A stretch of DNA of 12,965 bases, taken from the NCBI GenBank assembly GCA_016178125.1, contig JACOTV010000055.1, positions 1-12,965 of the forward strand, given 5' to 3'. The DNA is from Candidatus Microgenomates bacterium. GTDB taxonomy: Bacteria; Patescibacteriota; Microgenomatia; UBA1406; GWC2-37-13. The position numbers and the translations under genes are program-made. The notes below the pieces were generated by a model. It was given only the letters and a program-made list of their open reading frames with translations. It did not search any database and was not told the DNA's origin. This document shows positions 7,536-12,965 of the stretch, piece by piece. How positions within the stretch are numbered: position 1 is the stretch's first letter; every line of letters begins with the position of its first letter.

Positions 7536-7548
7536 TTGACACGGACCT

Positions 7549-7812
7549 ATGAAGTTGCAGCAATATAGGGAGCAAATCGATGACATCGATCGCGAGCTGA
7601 TCAAGATCATAGCTCAGCGAAACGATCTTGTCAAAGAATTTGCCATCTATAAAAAGCACCAGCAAATGCCGCCTTTTGATATGAAAAGGTGGAAAGAGCT
7701 TATCAGGACTCGGGCTGACTACGCCGGAGACCTGCGTGTAGATCTGGTGTATTTTAAAAAGATCTACATGCTGATCCTTCGGATGGCGCTCGACATAGAA
7801 CAGATTATCTAA
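7549..7812 (+). CDS. Small AroQ-type chorismate mutase
   Basis: An 87-residue, apparently all-helical protein matching the minimal AroQ fold that converts chorismate to prephenate for Phe/Tyr synthesis. Compared by spacing with the E. coli P-protein domain, Arg7 (Arg11), Arg24 (Arg28), Lys35 (Lys39), Asp44 (Asp48) and Arg47 (Arg51) are kept. The position of Glu52, which contacts the substrate hydroxyl, is Trp48 here. The position of Gln88 is Glu84, a substitution also found in yeast chorismate mutase. Reduced activity or another substrate is therefore possible. It has no fused prephenate dehydratase or dehydrogenase and no aromatic pathway neighbours. Its promoter region carries palindrome A. 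A strong promoter follows it, so the membrane genes downstream are probably a separate unit. Confidence 0.8.
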   Translation: MKLQQYREQIDDIDRELIKIIAQRNDLVKEFAIYKKHQQMPPFDMKRWKELIRTRADYAGDLRVDLVYFKKIYMLILRMALDIEQII

Positions 7813-7837
7813 GCATAAAGCTCTTTCCGCCGTTCAA

Positions 7838-7866
7838 TTGGCAATTATAAACCGACGGTGTATAAT
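7838..7866 (+). promoter_or_regulatory. Strong sigma70-type promoter of the HTH-membrane gene array
   Basis: TTGGCA at 7838-7843, a 17-nt spacer and a perfect TATAAT at 7861-7866. Transcription should start near 7873, about 7 nt before the ATG at 7880, so the mRNA is almost leaderless. This decides the start of the first paralogue: an upstream in-frame TTG at 7838 is the -35 box itself. Confidence 0.8.
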
Positions 7867-7879
7867 TGGATTTTGGATT

Positions 7880-9169
7880 ATGTTGAAGGCCCAAAAGAGC
7901 GACAGCTTCGCCTCACTATTCAAAAAATACCGCCTCCGCTCGGAAATCGAGACGCTCTCTCAATTTGGTGACTTACTCGCGCAAGAAGGCCTCGTTTACG
8001 AAAACAGCCTCTTCACTCATTGGCAAAAAGGCGACCGCATTCCGAAGGATAGAAGATTGTTACTCATAATCATCGAAATCTTTCTTAAACGTGGAGGCAT
8101 CACAAGACCTGAAGAGGCGAATAAACTGCTTGCCTCATGCGTGCATCGGGATCTTGAAGAACATGAGATAAGAACACTGTTTGGTAGTGTAAATACATCT
8201 CGCACTATCATGCAGGCAGACACATCAGCTATTCAAAATGCAAAATATGAAGCGATAAGTTTGCGATCGCTTCTTAAATCAAAGTACACGAATTGGCTGG
8301 TATTTCTATATGTAGTCGTGACCATATGGCATATCCGGATTTGGACCCTTAAGCTTTTCAATACCCCCGAAACAGATATTGTCGGAAACGTATATGGTCT
8401 AATTGCCCTAAGCAGTGGTTTTTATATGTTTCGATTATTGAAACACGCAAGCAATAATTCTTACAACAATAAATTTGCAGCGGTATCGAAATATTTAGCT
8501 TTTGGGCTATTAAGTCAATGGACGGGATTAGTTATGTGGTCGTTTTATACACATTTCAGGATCGAAGTTCCATACCCATCATTTGCTGACTTTGGATACT
8601 TTGGACTCATACCCCTCTACACGATTGCTGCAATTAAATTACTCCACAAGGGAGATTATTATTTGAGCACTCTCCGATCAAATAAGAAGTTTTTGATCTT
8701 TTTTATGCCGCTCATAATCCTTGCGGCATGCTACTCAGTATTTTTACACATATCAGGATTTGCATTTATCCGCCAAGTACGAGTCGTTTTGAACGCATCT
8801 TACCCGCTAGGTGAGGTCATACCGATATTAATTGTTATGTATATTCTTATATCGCCAAACTATTCGCTTGACAAACTATCACGCAAACTATTGATGTTTT
8901 TAGTGGGAGCATTCTTTGTACAGTTTGTTGCCGACTATGCTTTTATATACGTCGCTCAGTTAAATCAATATGTCAACGGAGGATATGTAGATTACATATA
9001 TGCATCGGCTTACATGATTATGAATCTGGTAATAATAGCTTTTACGAATAAGAACCTATGCAACTTATCTACTAACTACCGTTTTGATAAAAATCGCACC
9101 TATAAACAGAACAACCATTATTTGACTGCATTGCCAATTGCCCAATTACGCGATGAAAAGCGAAAATAG
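7880..9169 (+). CDS. HTH-membrane protein 1: XRE-like helix-turn-helix fused to eight-helix membrane domain
   Basis: A 429-residue protein I do not recognise as a named family. Residues ~10-70 look like an XRE/Cro-type helix-turn-helix: TLSQFGDLLAQEG fits helices 2 to turn, and LFTHWQKGDRIP matches the family pattern S-x-W-E-x-G-x-R-x-P after the recognition helix. Residues ~74-135 form a polar linker. About eight membrane segments follow (138-157, 166-187, 203-226, 238-255, 270-291, 307-326, 336-358, 370-389) with the signatures EVPYPSFADFGYF at 229-241, YPLGE at 308-312 and ADYAFIY at 351-357. A basic tail of about 40 residues ends the protein. It is the first of three tandem paralogues and overlaps the next by 17 nt. 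Inferred role: membrane-bound one-component regulator. Confidence 0.8.
   Translation: MLKAQKSDSFASLFKKYRLRSEIETLSQFGDLLAQEGLVYENSLFTHWQKGDRIPKDRRLLLIIIEIFLKRGGITRPEEANKLLASCVHRDLEEHEIRTLFGSVNTSRTIMQADTSAIQNAKYEAISLRSLLKSKYTNWLVFLYVVVTIWHIRIWTLKLFNTPETDIVGNVYGLIALSSGFYMFRLLKHASNNSYNNKFAAVSKYLAFGLLSQWTGLVMWSFYTHFRIEVPYPSFADFGYFGLIPLYTIAAIKLLHKGDYYLSTLRSNKKFLIFFMPLIILAACYSVFLHISGFAFIRQVRVVLNASYPLGEVIPILIVMYILISPNYSLDKLSRKLLMFLVGAFFVQFVADYAFIYVAQLNQYVNGGYVDYIYASAYMIMNLVIIAFTNKNLCNLSTNYRFDKNRTYKQNNHYLTALPIAQLRDEKRK
7919..8054 (+). repeat. 136-bp HTH-coding repeat, copy 1
   Basis: Codes for residues 14-58 of protein 1 plus one further base. It differs from copy 2 at 7 of 136 bases and from copy 3 at 6. 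All changes are synonymous except one codon, Ile instead of Val. Outside the block identity falls quickly on both sides. Confidence 0.9.
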
Positions 9170-10403
9170 TACCTTTGCAGAACTGTTTAAAAAATACCGC
9201 CTCCGCTCGGAAATCGAGACGCTCTCTCAATTTGGTGATTTACTCGCTCAAGAAGGCCTGGTTTACGAAAACAGCCTCTTCACTCATTGGCAAAAAGGCG
9301 ACCGTGTACCGAAGGATAGAAAAGTACTACTGGTGATCATCACCATATTTATTAAGCGTGGTTCTGTTCGCACAGCAGAAGAAGCAAATGAACTCCTCGA
9401 TTCGGTGGGGCAAAGAGCTCTTCGAACTAACGAAATCGAAGATCTCAGATTCCATAATCCAGACAGAACAGCACTTAAAGACAGTCCCACTGTGTTTACA
9501 AATGAAAGATCCTTGGGGCAAATGCTCAGGTACACCGCTTTATCAATAATAATCACAAGACCTGCACAGGTAGTATTGGCACTTTTTCTTGTACAAAGTA
9601 TATGGTTTTACAGAATTCAGGCTTTCCATCTCTACGATACTAATGAGGCCTATTGGTTCAACTGGAGCTACGGATTTATCGCCTTATTGGGTGCCTTATA
9701 TGGACTATTCCATCCAAAAAGCAAAAAATCACCCTATTACCAGGCAATACGCTTATTATCGTTTGGTATGCTCTGCGAGTGGTTTGGGGTGCAGGTGTGG
9801 TTTTACTATAACCTGACAGGTATCAATGTGCCGTACCCATCTATCGCGGACCTCGGGTATTTTTCGATAATTCCGGTATACACATTAGCGGCCATGAAGA
9901 TCGCTAACACTACGAATAGTATTGCCTTTACTCTGAATAAGAAGATAATCCTATTACTTACTCCCGTTTTATTGTTAACGCTTGGGTATTCGACAATGCT
10001 TGCAGCGACCGGCCTCAATTTATCCCGTCAGGTGCGGTTCTTCTTAAGCTTCACTCAACCAACCGGAGAAATAATACCAGTGTCAATATTGGTGTATCTG
10101 TTGTTGTATTGTCGTACTAAACTCAATCAAGCGACTCGTCTTTATATATCAATCCTCACCGTATGTATGGGTCTTCAATTGTTCACCGACTTTACTTTTA
10201 TGTTTAGTGCACAAACAAATCAATACCTCAACGCGGGCATCAATGACTATTTGTATGTAATAACGTATAGTGCCATGAGTCTCACAATCATTTCTTTTGT
10301 TAATAACTCACAAGCGATAGTCCGGAGAGCTGTTAAAGTAACGAAGGTAGTTGATGCAACTAGCACTCTCCTATATTCACGATTTAGTTTGAAGCATCTA
10401 TGA
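9153..10403 (+). CDS. HTH-membrane protein 2: XRE-like helix-turn-helix fused to eight-helix membrane domain
   Basis: A 416-residue paralogue of the preceding gene. I start it at the ATG at 9153, inside the last 17 nt of protein 1, because MKSENSTFAELF aligns with protein 3; an in-frame TTG 15 nt upstream adds nothing. The HTH core (residues 12-56) is identical to that of protein 3 and differs from protein 1 by one residue. The linker (about 72-135) and the membrane part (about 137-385) are strongly diverged but keep the signatures NVPYPSIADLGYF at 225-237, QPTGE at 302-306 (YPLGE in two paralogues), FTDFTFMF at 344-351 and NQYLNAGINDYLY. A basic tail of about 30 residues follows the last helix. 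It probably shares the transcript and DNA target of proteins 1 and 3 but senses something different. Confidence 0.8.
   Translation: MKSENSTFAELFKKYRLRSEIETLSQFGDLLAQEGLVYENSLFTHWQKGDRVPKDRKVLLVIITIFIKRGSVRTAEEANELLDSVGQRALRTNEIEDLRFHNPDRTALKDSPTVFTNERSLGQMLRYTALSIIITRPAQVVLALFLVQSIWFYRIQAFHLYDTNEAYWFNWSYGFIALLGALYGLFHPKSKKSPYYQAIRLLSFGMLCEWFGVQVWFYYNLTGINVPYPSIADLGYFSIIPVYTLAAMKIANTTNSIAFTLNKKIILLLTPVLLLTLGYSTMLAATGLNLSRQVRFFLSFTQPTGEIIPVSILVYLLLYCRTKLNQATRLYISILTVCMGLQLFTDFTFMFSAQTNQYLNAGINDYLYVITYSAMSLTIISFVNNSQAIVRRAVKVTKVVDATSTLLYSRFSLKHL
9186..9321 (+). repeat. 136-bp HTH-coding repeat, copy 2
   Basis: Differs from copy 3 at 5 of 136 bases, all synonymous. With copies 1 and 3 it shares an unbroken 50-base identical run near the start of the block and a 38-base run in its second half. 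Between copies 2 and 3 similarity also extends about 18 nt upstream, into the ACCTTTGCAG stretch. Confidence 0.9.
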
Positions 10404-11581
10404 ACCAACAAAATCAAACCTTTGCAGAGTTATTCAAAAAATACCGCCTCCGCTCGGAAATCGAGACGCTCTCTCAATTTGGTGATTTACTCGCTCAAGA
10501 AGGGCTCGTTTACGAAAACAGCCTCTTCACTCATTGGCAAAAAGGTGACCGCGTACCGAAGGATAGAAAGTTGATAATGAAGATTATTTCAATCTTTGTA
10601 AAACGAGGAAGTATTCTATCGGTGTTTGAGGCAAATACCATTGTCGCCGCCGCTGACTTAAGAGACCTGGATGATCGAGAGATAGAAGATCTCCAAGGAT
10701 TAATAAAACAAGCCTCCTCTGGGAGATCAAAAATGAAAACGGCCGCAGTCGATGATGCCGATAAGAGCATTTCGTACTCATTATTTAATCCGAGCGCTAC
10801 CGCAGTACTTACCGGATATTTTGGGGCAGTCTTATTTAGCTGGGCTCTGTTACAGGTCTTTCAAATGAAACATACTCAGGCTAATCTGATATTCAATTTG
10901 TTATACAGCACCATGCCAGTTGTCGCTGGAATACTAGGAGTTTTCCATGCGAGAAAGTGGGGATATATGAATAATTCCATGGGCAAGGCCGTAGCTCTTT
11001 TTTCAGGAGGTCTTATAACGTGGGGAGTAGGAGGATTAATTTGGGGGGTGTACAATTTTATTCCCAAAATTGAAGTCCCTTATCCATCATACGCAGACGT
11101 TAGTTACATCCTCAGCTGGCCACTCTGGGGCGCCGGGATATATTACCTTTCCATTGCGGCAGGAATAAAACGGAATATCAAAACTTCTCGGTCGAAAAAG
11201 CTATTGATACTCGTGCCTATTATAACCATCAGTATCTCGTACTACCTCTCTGTTGTTTTAGCTCGAGGTGGAGCAATAACAAACAACGCTGATTATTTTA
11301 AGTTCTTTTTTGATGTGGCATACCCGCTTCTGGATATGCTCATAATCACCGAAGCAGCAATTATTTATGGTTTTTCGTTCAGGCTTATAAATGGTCGATA
11401 TAAATGGCCGTTATATTTGATCTTGTGTGGGATAGTAATAGATTATATAGCCGATGTTATATTCTCTTATCAAACCTCAGTTGGCGCTTTTTACAACGGT
11501 GCCCCAGTAGATATCGTTTTCGCAAGTGCTATGTATTTGCTAAGTTTGGGTCTTCTCAACTTGAGTATAGCAAGAAATTGA
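10400..11581 (+). CDS. HTH-membrane protein 3: XRE-like helix-turn-helix fused to eight-helix membrane domain
   Basis: A 393-residue paralogue whose ATG overlaps the stop of protein 2 in ATGA, so translation is coupled. Residues 12-56 repeat the shared HTH core exactly as in protein 2. The linker (about 72-130) is Asp/Glu/Lys-rich. The membrane region (about 135-390) is the most diverged of the three: it keeps EVPYPSYADVSY at 225-236, AYPLLD at 307-312 and DYIADVIFSY, but replaces the G-E after YPL by L-D, as often seen in the related input domains of signalling proteins. It has almost no C-terminal tail. About 100 nt separate it from the AdoMet decarboxylase gene, which has its own promoter. 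Confidence 0.8.
   Translation: MNQQNQTFAELFKKYRLRSEIETLSQFGDLLAQEGLVYENSLFTHWQKGDRVPKDRKLIMKIISIFVKRGSILSVFEANTIVAAADLRDLDDREIEDLQGLIKQASSGRSKMKTAAVDDADKSISYSLFNPSATAVLTGYFGAVLFSWALLQVFQMKHTQANLIFNLLYSTMPVVAGILGVFHARKWGYMNNSMGKAVALFSGGLITWGVGGLIWGVYNFIPKIEVPYPSYADVSYILSWPLWGAGIYYLSIAAGIKRNIKTSRSKKLLILVPIITISISYYLSVVLARGGAITNNADYFKFFFDVAYPLLDMLIITEAAIIYGFSFRLINGRYKWPLYLILCGIVIDYIADVIFSYQTSVGAFYNGAPVDIVFASAMYLLSLGLLNLSIARN
10433..10568 (+). repeat. 136-bp HTH-coding repeat, copy 3
   Basis: Third copy of the near-identical HTH-coding block, 5 differences to copy 2 and 6 to copy 1. The spacing between copies (about 1.25 kb) simply follows gene length; the repeats are direct. Confidence 0.9.
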
Positions 11582-11596
11582 ATCGATACGCATATC

Positions 11597-11615
11597 TTGT
11601 CAGGAATCATGACGA
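11597..11615. promoter_or_regulatory. Palindromic operator-like site B, relative of site A
   Basis: TTGTCAGGA followed by one base and TCATGACGA: the left arm is identical to site A and the right arm keeps 7 of 9 bases. Including the flanks, 20 of 24 bases match site A, with an exact 12-nt run (ATCTTGTCAGGA) at the left. Its centre lies 47 nt upstream of the -10 box of the AdoMet decarboxylase gene, similar to the placement of site A before chorismate mutase. Confidence 0.5.
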
Positions 11616-11649
11616 AGAGCGATCTTTAATGTTCTATATGGAGCGATTA

Positions 11650-11658
11650 TGGTATACT
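11650..11658 (+). promoter_or_regulatory. Extended -10 promoter of the AdoMet decarboxylase gene
   Basis: TG, one base, then TATACT at 11653-11658, with no good -35. Transcription should begin near 11665, leaving a leader of about 20 nt, AT-rich and without a Shine-Dalgarno site, before the ATG at 11685. Confidence 0.55.
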
Positions 11659-11684
11659 GAGCTTATAGAATAATATATAAACAT

Positions 11685-12074
11685 ATGCACTTTGGCGAGC
11701 ATTTAACTATAGATGGGTATGGTGGCAATGAGGATTTGTTGGATAGTCGGGATATCGTCTTAAACTCATTAAGAGAACTGCCTAAGTTGGTTGACATGAA
11801 CCTATTATCTGAGCCCGTCGTTTATGAGGCTCCAGGAAATAACCAAAAAGATCCAGGAGGTTGGAGTGGTTTTGTAGTCATTGCAGAAAGCCATATTAGC
11901 ATTCATACGTTCCCTAAAAGAGGTTTTGTCAGCATAGATGTTTATACTTGTAAGAATGGGATGGACCGCGATTTTATAATTGGCTACTTTAAAAAAAAAT
12001 TCGAACTAAAAAAAGAAGAAGTCAACTTTCTTAAAAGAGGTCTGGAGTATCCAGCAGATAATATATATGCATAA
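11685..12074 (+). CDS. speD: S-adenosylmethionine decarboxylase proenzyme, prokaryotic class 1B
   Basis: A 129-residue proenzyme that cleaves itself to form a pyruvoyl cofactor and then decarboxylates S-adenosylmethionine, giving the aminopropyl donor for spermidine. The diagnostic stretch AESHISIHTFPKRGF is present: cleavage is expected between Glu68 and Ser69, and His74 and Cys89 match the processing and catalytic residues of the Thermotoga enzyme. The length is normal for this class (also called SpeH). A few archaeal members decarboxylate arginine instead, so the substrate is not fully certain. It has its own promoter preceded by palindrome B, and it sits between two members of the membrane family. 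No spermidine synthase is visible, though the gene cut at the window end is unidentified. Confidence 0.93.
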   Translation: MHFGEHLTIDGYGGNEDLLDSRDIVLNSLRELPKLVDMNLLSEPVVYEAPGNNQKDPGGWSGFVVIAESHISIHTFPKRGFVSIDVYTCKNGMDRDFIIGYFKKKFELKKEEVNFLKRGLEYPADNIYA

Positions 12075-12091
12075 AACAGCTCTTGTGCAAT

Positions 12092-12120
12092 TTGACAATG
12101 AATTAAAATAACACTATAGT
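12092..12120 (+). promoter_or_regulatory. Near-consensus promoter of membrane protein 4
   Basis: Perfect TTGACA at 12092-12097, 17-nt spacer, TATAGT at 12115-12120. Transcription should start near 12127, about 3 nt before the ATG at 12130, giving a leaderless mRNA. The -10 box lies inside a perfect palindrome, so control by a bound protein is likely. Confidence 0.8.
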
Positions 12121-12125
12121 GTTAT
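12108..12125. promoter_or_regulatory. Perfect 18-bp palindrome over the -10 box (ATAACACTATAGTGTTAT)
   Basis: A self-complementary 18-mer centred on TATA, covering the last seven spacer bases, the whole -10 box and the five bases after it. A dimeric protein bound here would block RNA polymerase, so it reads as a repressor operator. With no unpaired centre it is a poor RNA hairpin. It does not resemble palindromes A and B. Confidence 0.6.
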
Positions 12126-12129
12126 CGGC

Positions 12130-12921
12130 ATGGTGAATGTCGTATTTAAATCCAAAGTTGCTTTTCTCCTCCTTTCATTAGCTATTCTTATCGTCTTTTG
12201 GTACGTCCGCATCCAAGCACTTGGGATACATCAGACGCCTGAAACTTACCTATTCGGTTTCACATATGCACTCATAGCCTTAATTGGAGGAATTAACGGC
12301 TTGTGGATATCACGTGTATGGGGTGGTTTTAGGAGCGTTATGGGAAAAGGAATAATATTCTTATCACTTGCTTTGCTCGGATTGTGGCTAGGACAAACTA
12401 TATGGTCGATATACAACTTGCAGGGTCTTGAGGTGCCGTATCCATCCCTTGCAGATATTGGGTACTTCTCAATAATCCCTTTGTGCGCTTTGAGCATCTT
12501 TTTTTTCGCAAGGGCATCGGGAGCGAGATTCTCACTGAGACAGTCAAAGGGAAAACTTGTGAGTGTTGCTATTCCGATAGCAATAGCGTTAATTTACTAC
12601 TTCACTTTAGTAAGAAATTTGCAGCCTGATGCATCGCCCATTAAAACTTTCTTTAACTACGGATACCCCCTCGGAGAGGCTTTTACAATATCTCTTGCCT
12701 TTGTAAGCTTCGAGTTGTCGAGGCAATCCTTAGGCGGAAGGATGAAGTTGAGAATACTATACCTTATGTTTGCTCTTATTTTTCATTTCGTAACCGAATG
12801 TATATTCCTCTATACGCAGGCCGCAGGAACATACCAGAACGCAGGGTTCGTTGATCTTATGTATGCTATCTCCTTTACTATTTTATCATTAGGCTTAATA
12901 TATCTCAGAAATTACGAATAG
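12130..12921 (+). CDS. Membrane protein 4: stand-alone eight-helix paralogue without HTH
   Basis: A 263-residue polytopic membrane protein homologous to the C-terminal domains of the three HTH-membrane proteins, starting directly at the first membrane helix (about residue 9). Signatures: WYVRIQAL at 24-31, EVPYPSLADIGYFSIIPL at 101-118, YPLGE at 179-183, TECIFLY at 222-228 and YQNAGFVDLMY at 235-245. The HTH and linker are absent, and none can be read in any frame in the 55 nt between the AdoMet decarboxylase stop and this start. The protein may act as a sensor or partner subunit for the HTH-bearing paralogues, or as an independent membrane protein. It has its own strong, probably repressible promoter, and the next gene starts 10 nt downstream. 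Confidence 0.8.
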   Translation: MVNVVFKSKVAFLLLSLAILIVFWYVRIQALGIHQTPETYLFGFTYALIALIGGINGLWISRVWGGFRSVMGKGIIFLSLALLGLWLGQTIWSIYNLQGLEVPYPSLADIGYFSIIPLCALSIFFFARASGARFSLRQSKGKLVSVAIPIAIALIYYFTLVRNLQPDASPIKTFFNYGYPLGEAFTISLAFVSFELSRQSLGGRMKLRILYLMFALIFHFVTECIFLYTQAAGTYQNAGFVDLMYAISFTILSLGLIYLRNYE

Positions 12922-12931
12922 TTGGTACTAT

Positions 12932-12965
12932 ATGGACATATACGGTGAAATTACAGTAAAGATTA
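12932..12965 (+). CDS. Start of an unidentified gene, cut by the window end
   Basis: An ATG 10 nt after the preceding stop opens a frame reading MDIYGEITVKI up to the last base. It is too short to identify. Its closeness suggests co-transcription with membrane protein 4. Chance open frame cannot be excluded. Confidence 0.35.
   Translation, partial: MDIYGEITVKI

Noticed and set aside
7838..7879. Longer start (TTG at 7838) for the first HTH-membrane gene
   Set aside because: The TTG is the -35 box of a near-consensus promoter with a 17-nt spacer, and the added 14 residues have no counterpart in the paralogues.
9122..9150. Internal promoter before HTH-membrane gene 2 (TTGACT at 9122-9127)
   Set aside because: No acceptable -10 hexamer lies 16-18 nt downstream, and the gene overlaps its predecessor, so read-through is the simpler explanation.
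7919..10568. Diversity-generating retroelement or phase-variation cassette as the cause of the 136-bp repeats
   Set aside because: No reverse transcriptase or recombinase is in the window, the differences are mostly silent and not limited to adenines, and the repeats are the conserved part and not the variable part.
7919..10568. CRISPR array or insertion sequence
   Set aside because: Repeats are 136 bp, about 1.25 kb apart and inside genes, with no terminal inverted repeats, no transposase and no spacer structure.
1..12965. Alternative genetic code with TGA read as an amino acid
   Set aside because: The arginase-like, lysA, dCMP deaminase and second HTH-membrane genes all end in TGA at the expected family length, and genes begin right at or just after those stops.

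Overview
The window looks like a chromosomal piece of a small-genome bacterium, most likely Candidate Phyla Radiation / Patescibacteria. This is an inference from three things. Genes are densely packed with start/stop overlaps. Most starts lack a Shine-Dalgarno site and sit only 2-15 nt from a good -10 box, which suggests leaderless or near-leaderless mRNAs. A minimal pilB-pilC pair and a tRNA-Pro gene without encoded CCA are also present. TGA is used as a normal stop, so the recoded Gracilibacteria/SR1 lineages are unlikely.

Layout. Bases 1-4282 hold ordinary metabolism: the 3' end of leuB, an arginase-family ureohydrolase, a class I/II aminotransferase with its own extended -10 promoter, a tRNA-Pro(GGG) gene on the minus strand, lysA (PLP fold III decarboxylase) and a dCMP deaminase overlapping lysA by 4 nt. 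Bases 4359-6925 hold a type IV pilus assembly ATPase (pilB) and the platform protein (pilC). Both look damaged: pilB lacks about nine residues of the Walker B strand, and the pilB 3' end and pilC 5' end appear to have been lost together, leaving two overlapping, frame-shifted genes. A CheY-like receiver on the minus strand converges on pilC.

From 7480 onward the character changes to an accessory block rich in membrane proteins. A small AroQ-type chorismate mutase is followed by three tandem paralogues (7880-11581). Each has an N-terminal XRE-like helix-turn-helix domain and a predicted eight-helix membrane domain. A 136-bp segment encoding the HTH core is almost identical in DNA in all three copies, while the rest of each gene has diverged strongly. 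An S-adenosylmethionine decarboxylase follows, then a fourth paralogue of the membrane domain without any HTH, driven by a near-consensus promoter whose -10 box lies inside a perfect 18-bp palindrome. Two related 19-bp palindromes lie on either side of the chorismate mutase plus three-paralogue block.

My reading is that the three HTH-membrane proteins may be membrane-bound one-component regulators with different input domains but one DNA target, and that the fourth protein is an HTH-free partner. The membrane domain resembles, from memory, the multi-helix input domain with a P-[FY]-P-S-x-A-D motif found N-terminal to GGDEF/EAL proteins. I cannot confirm function from sequence alone. Arginase and the AdoMet decarboxylase point to polyamine metabolism, but no complete pathway is visible.
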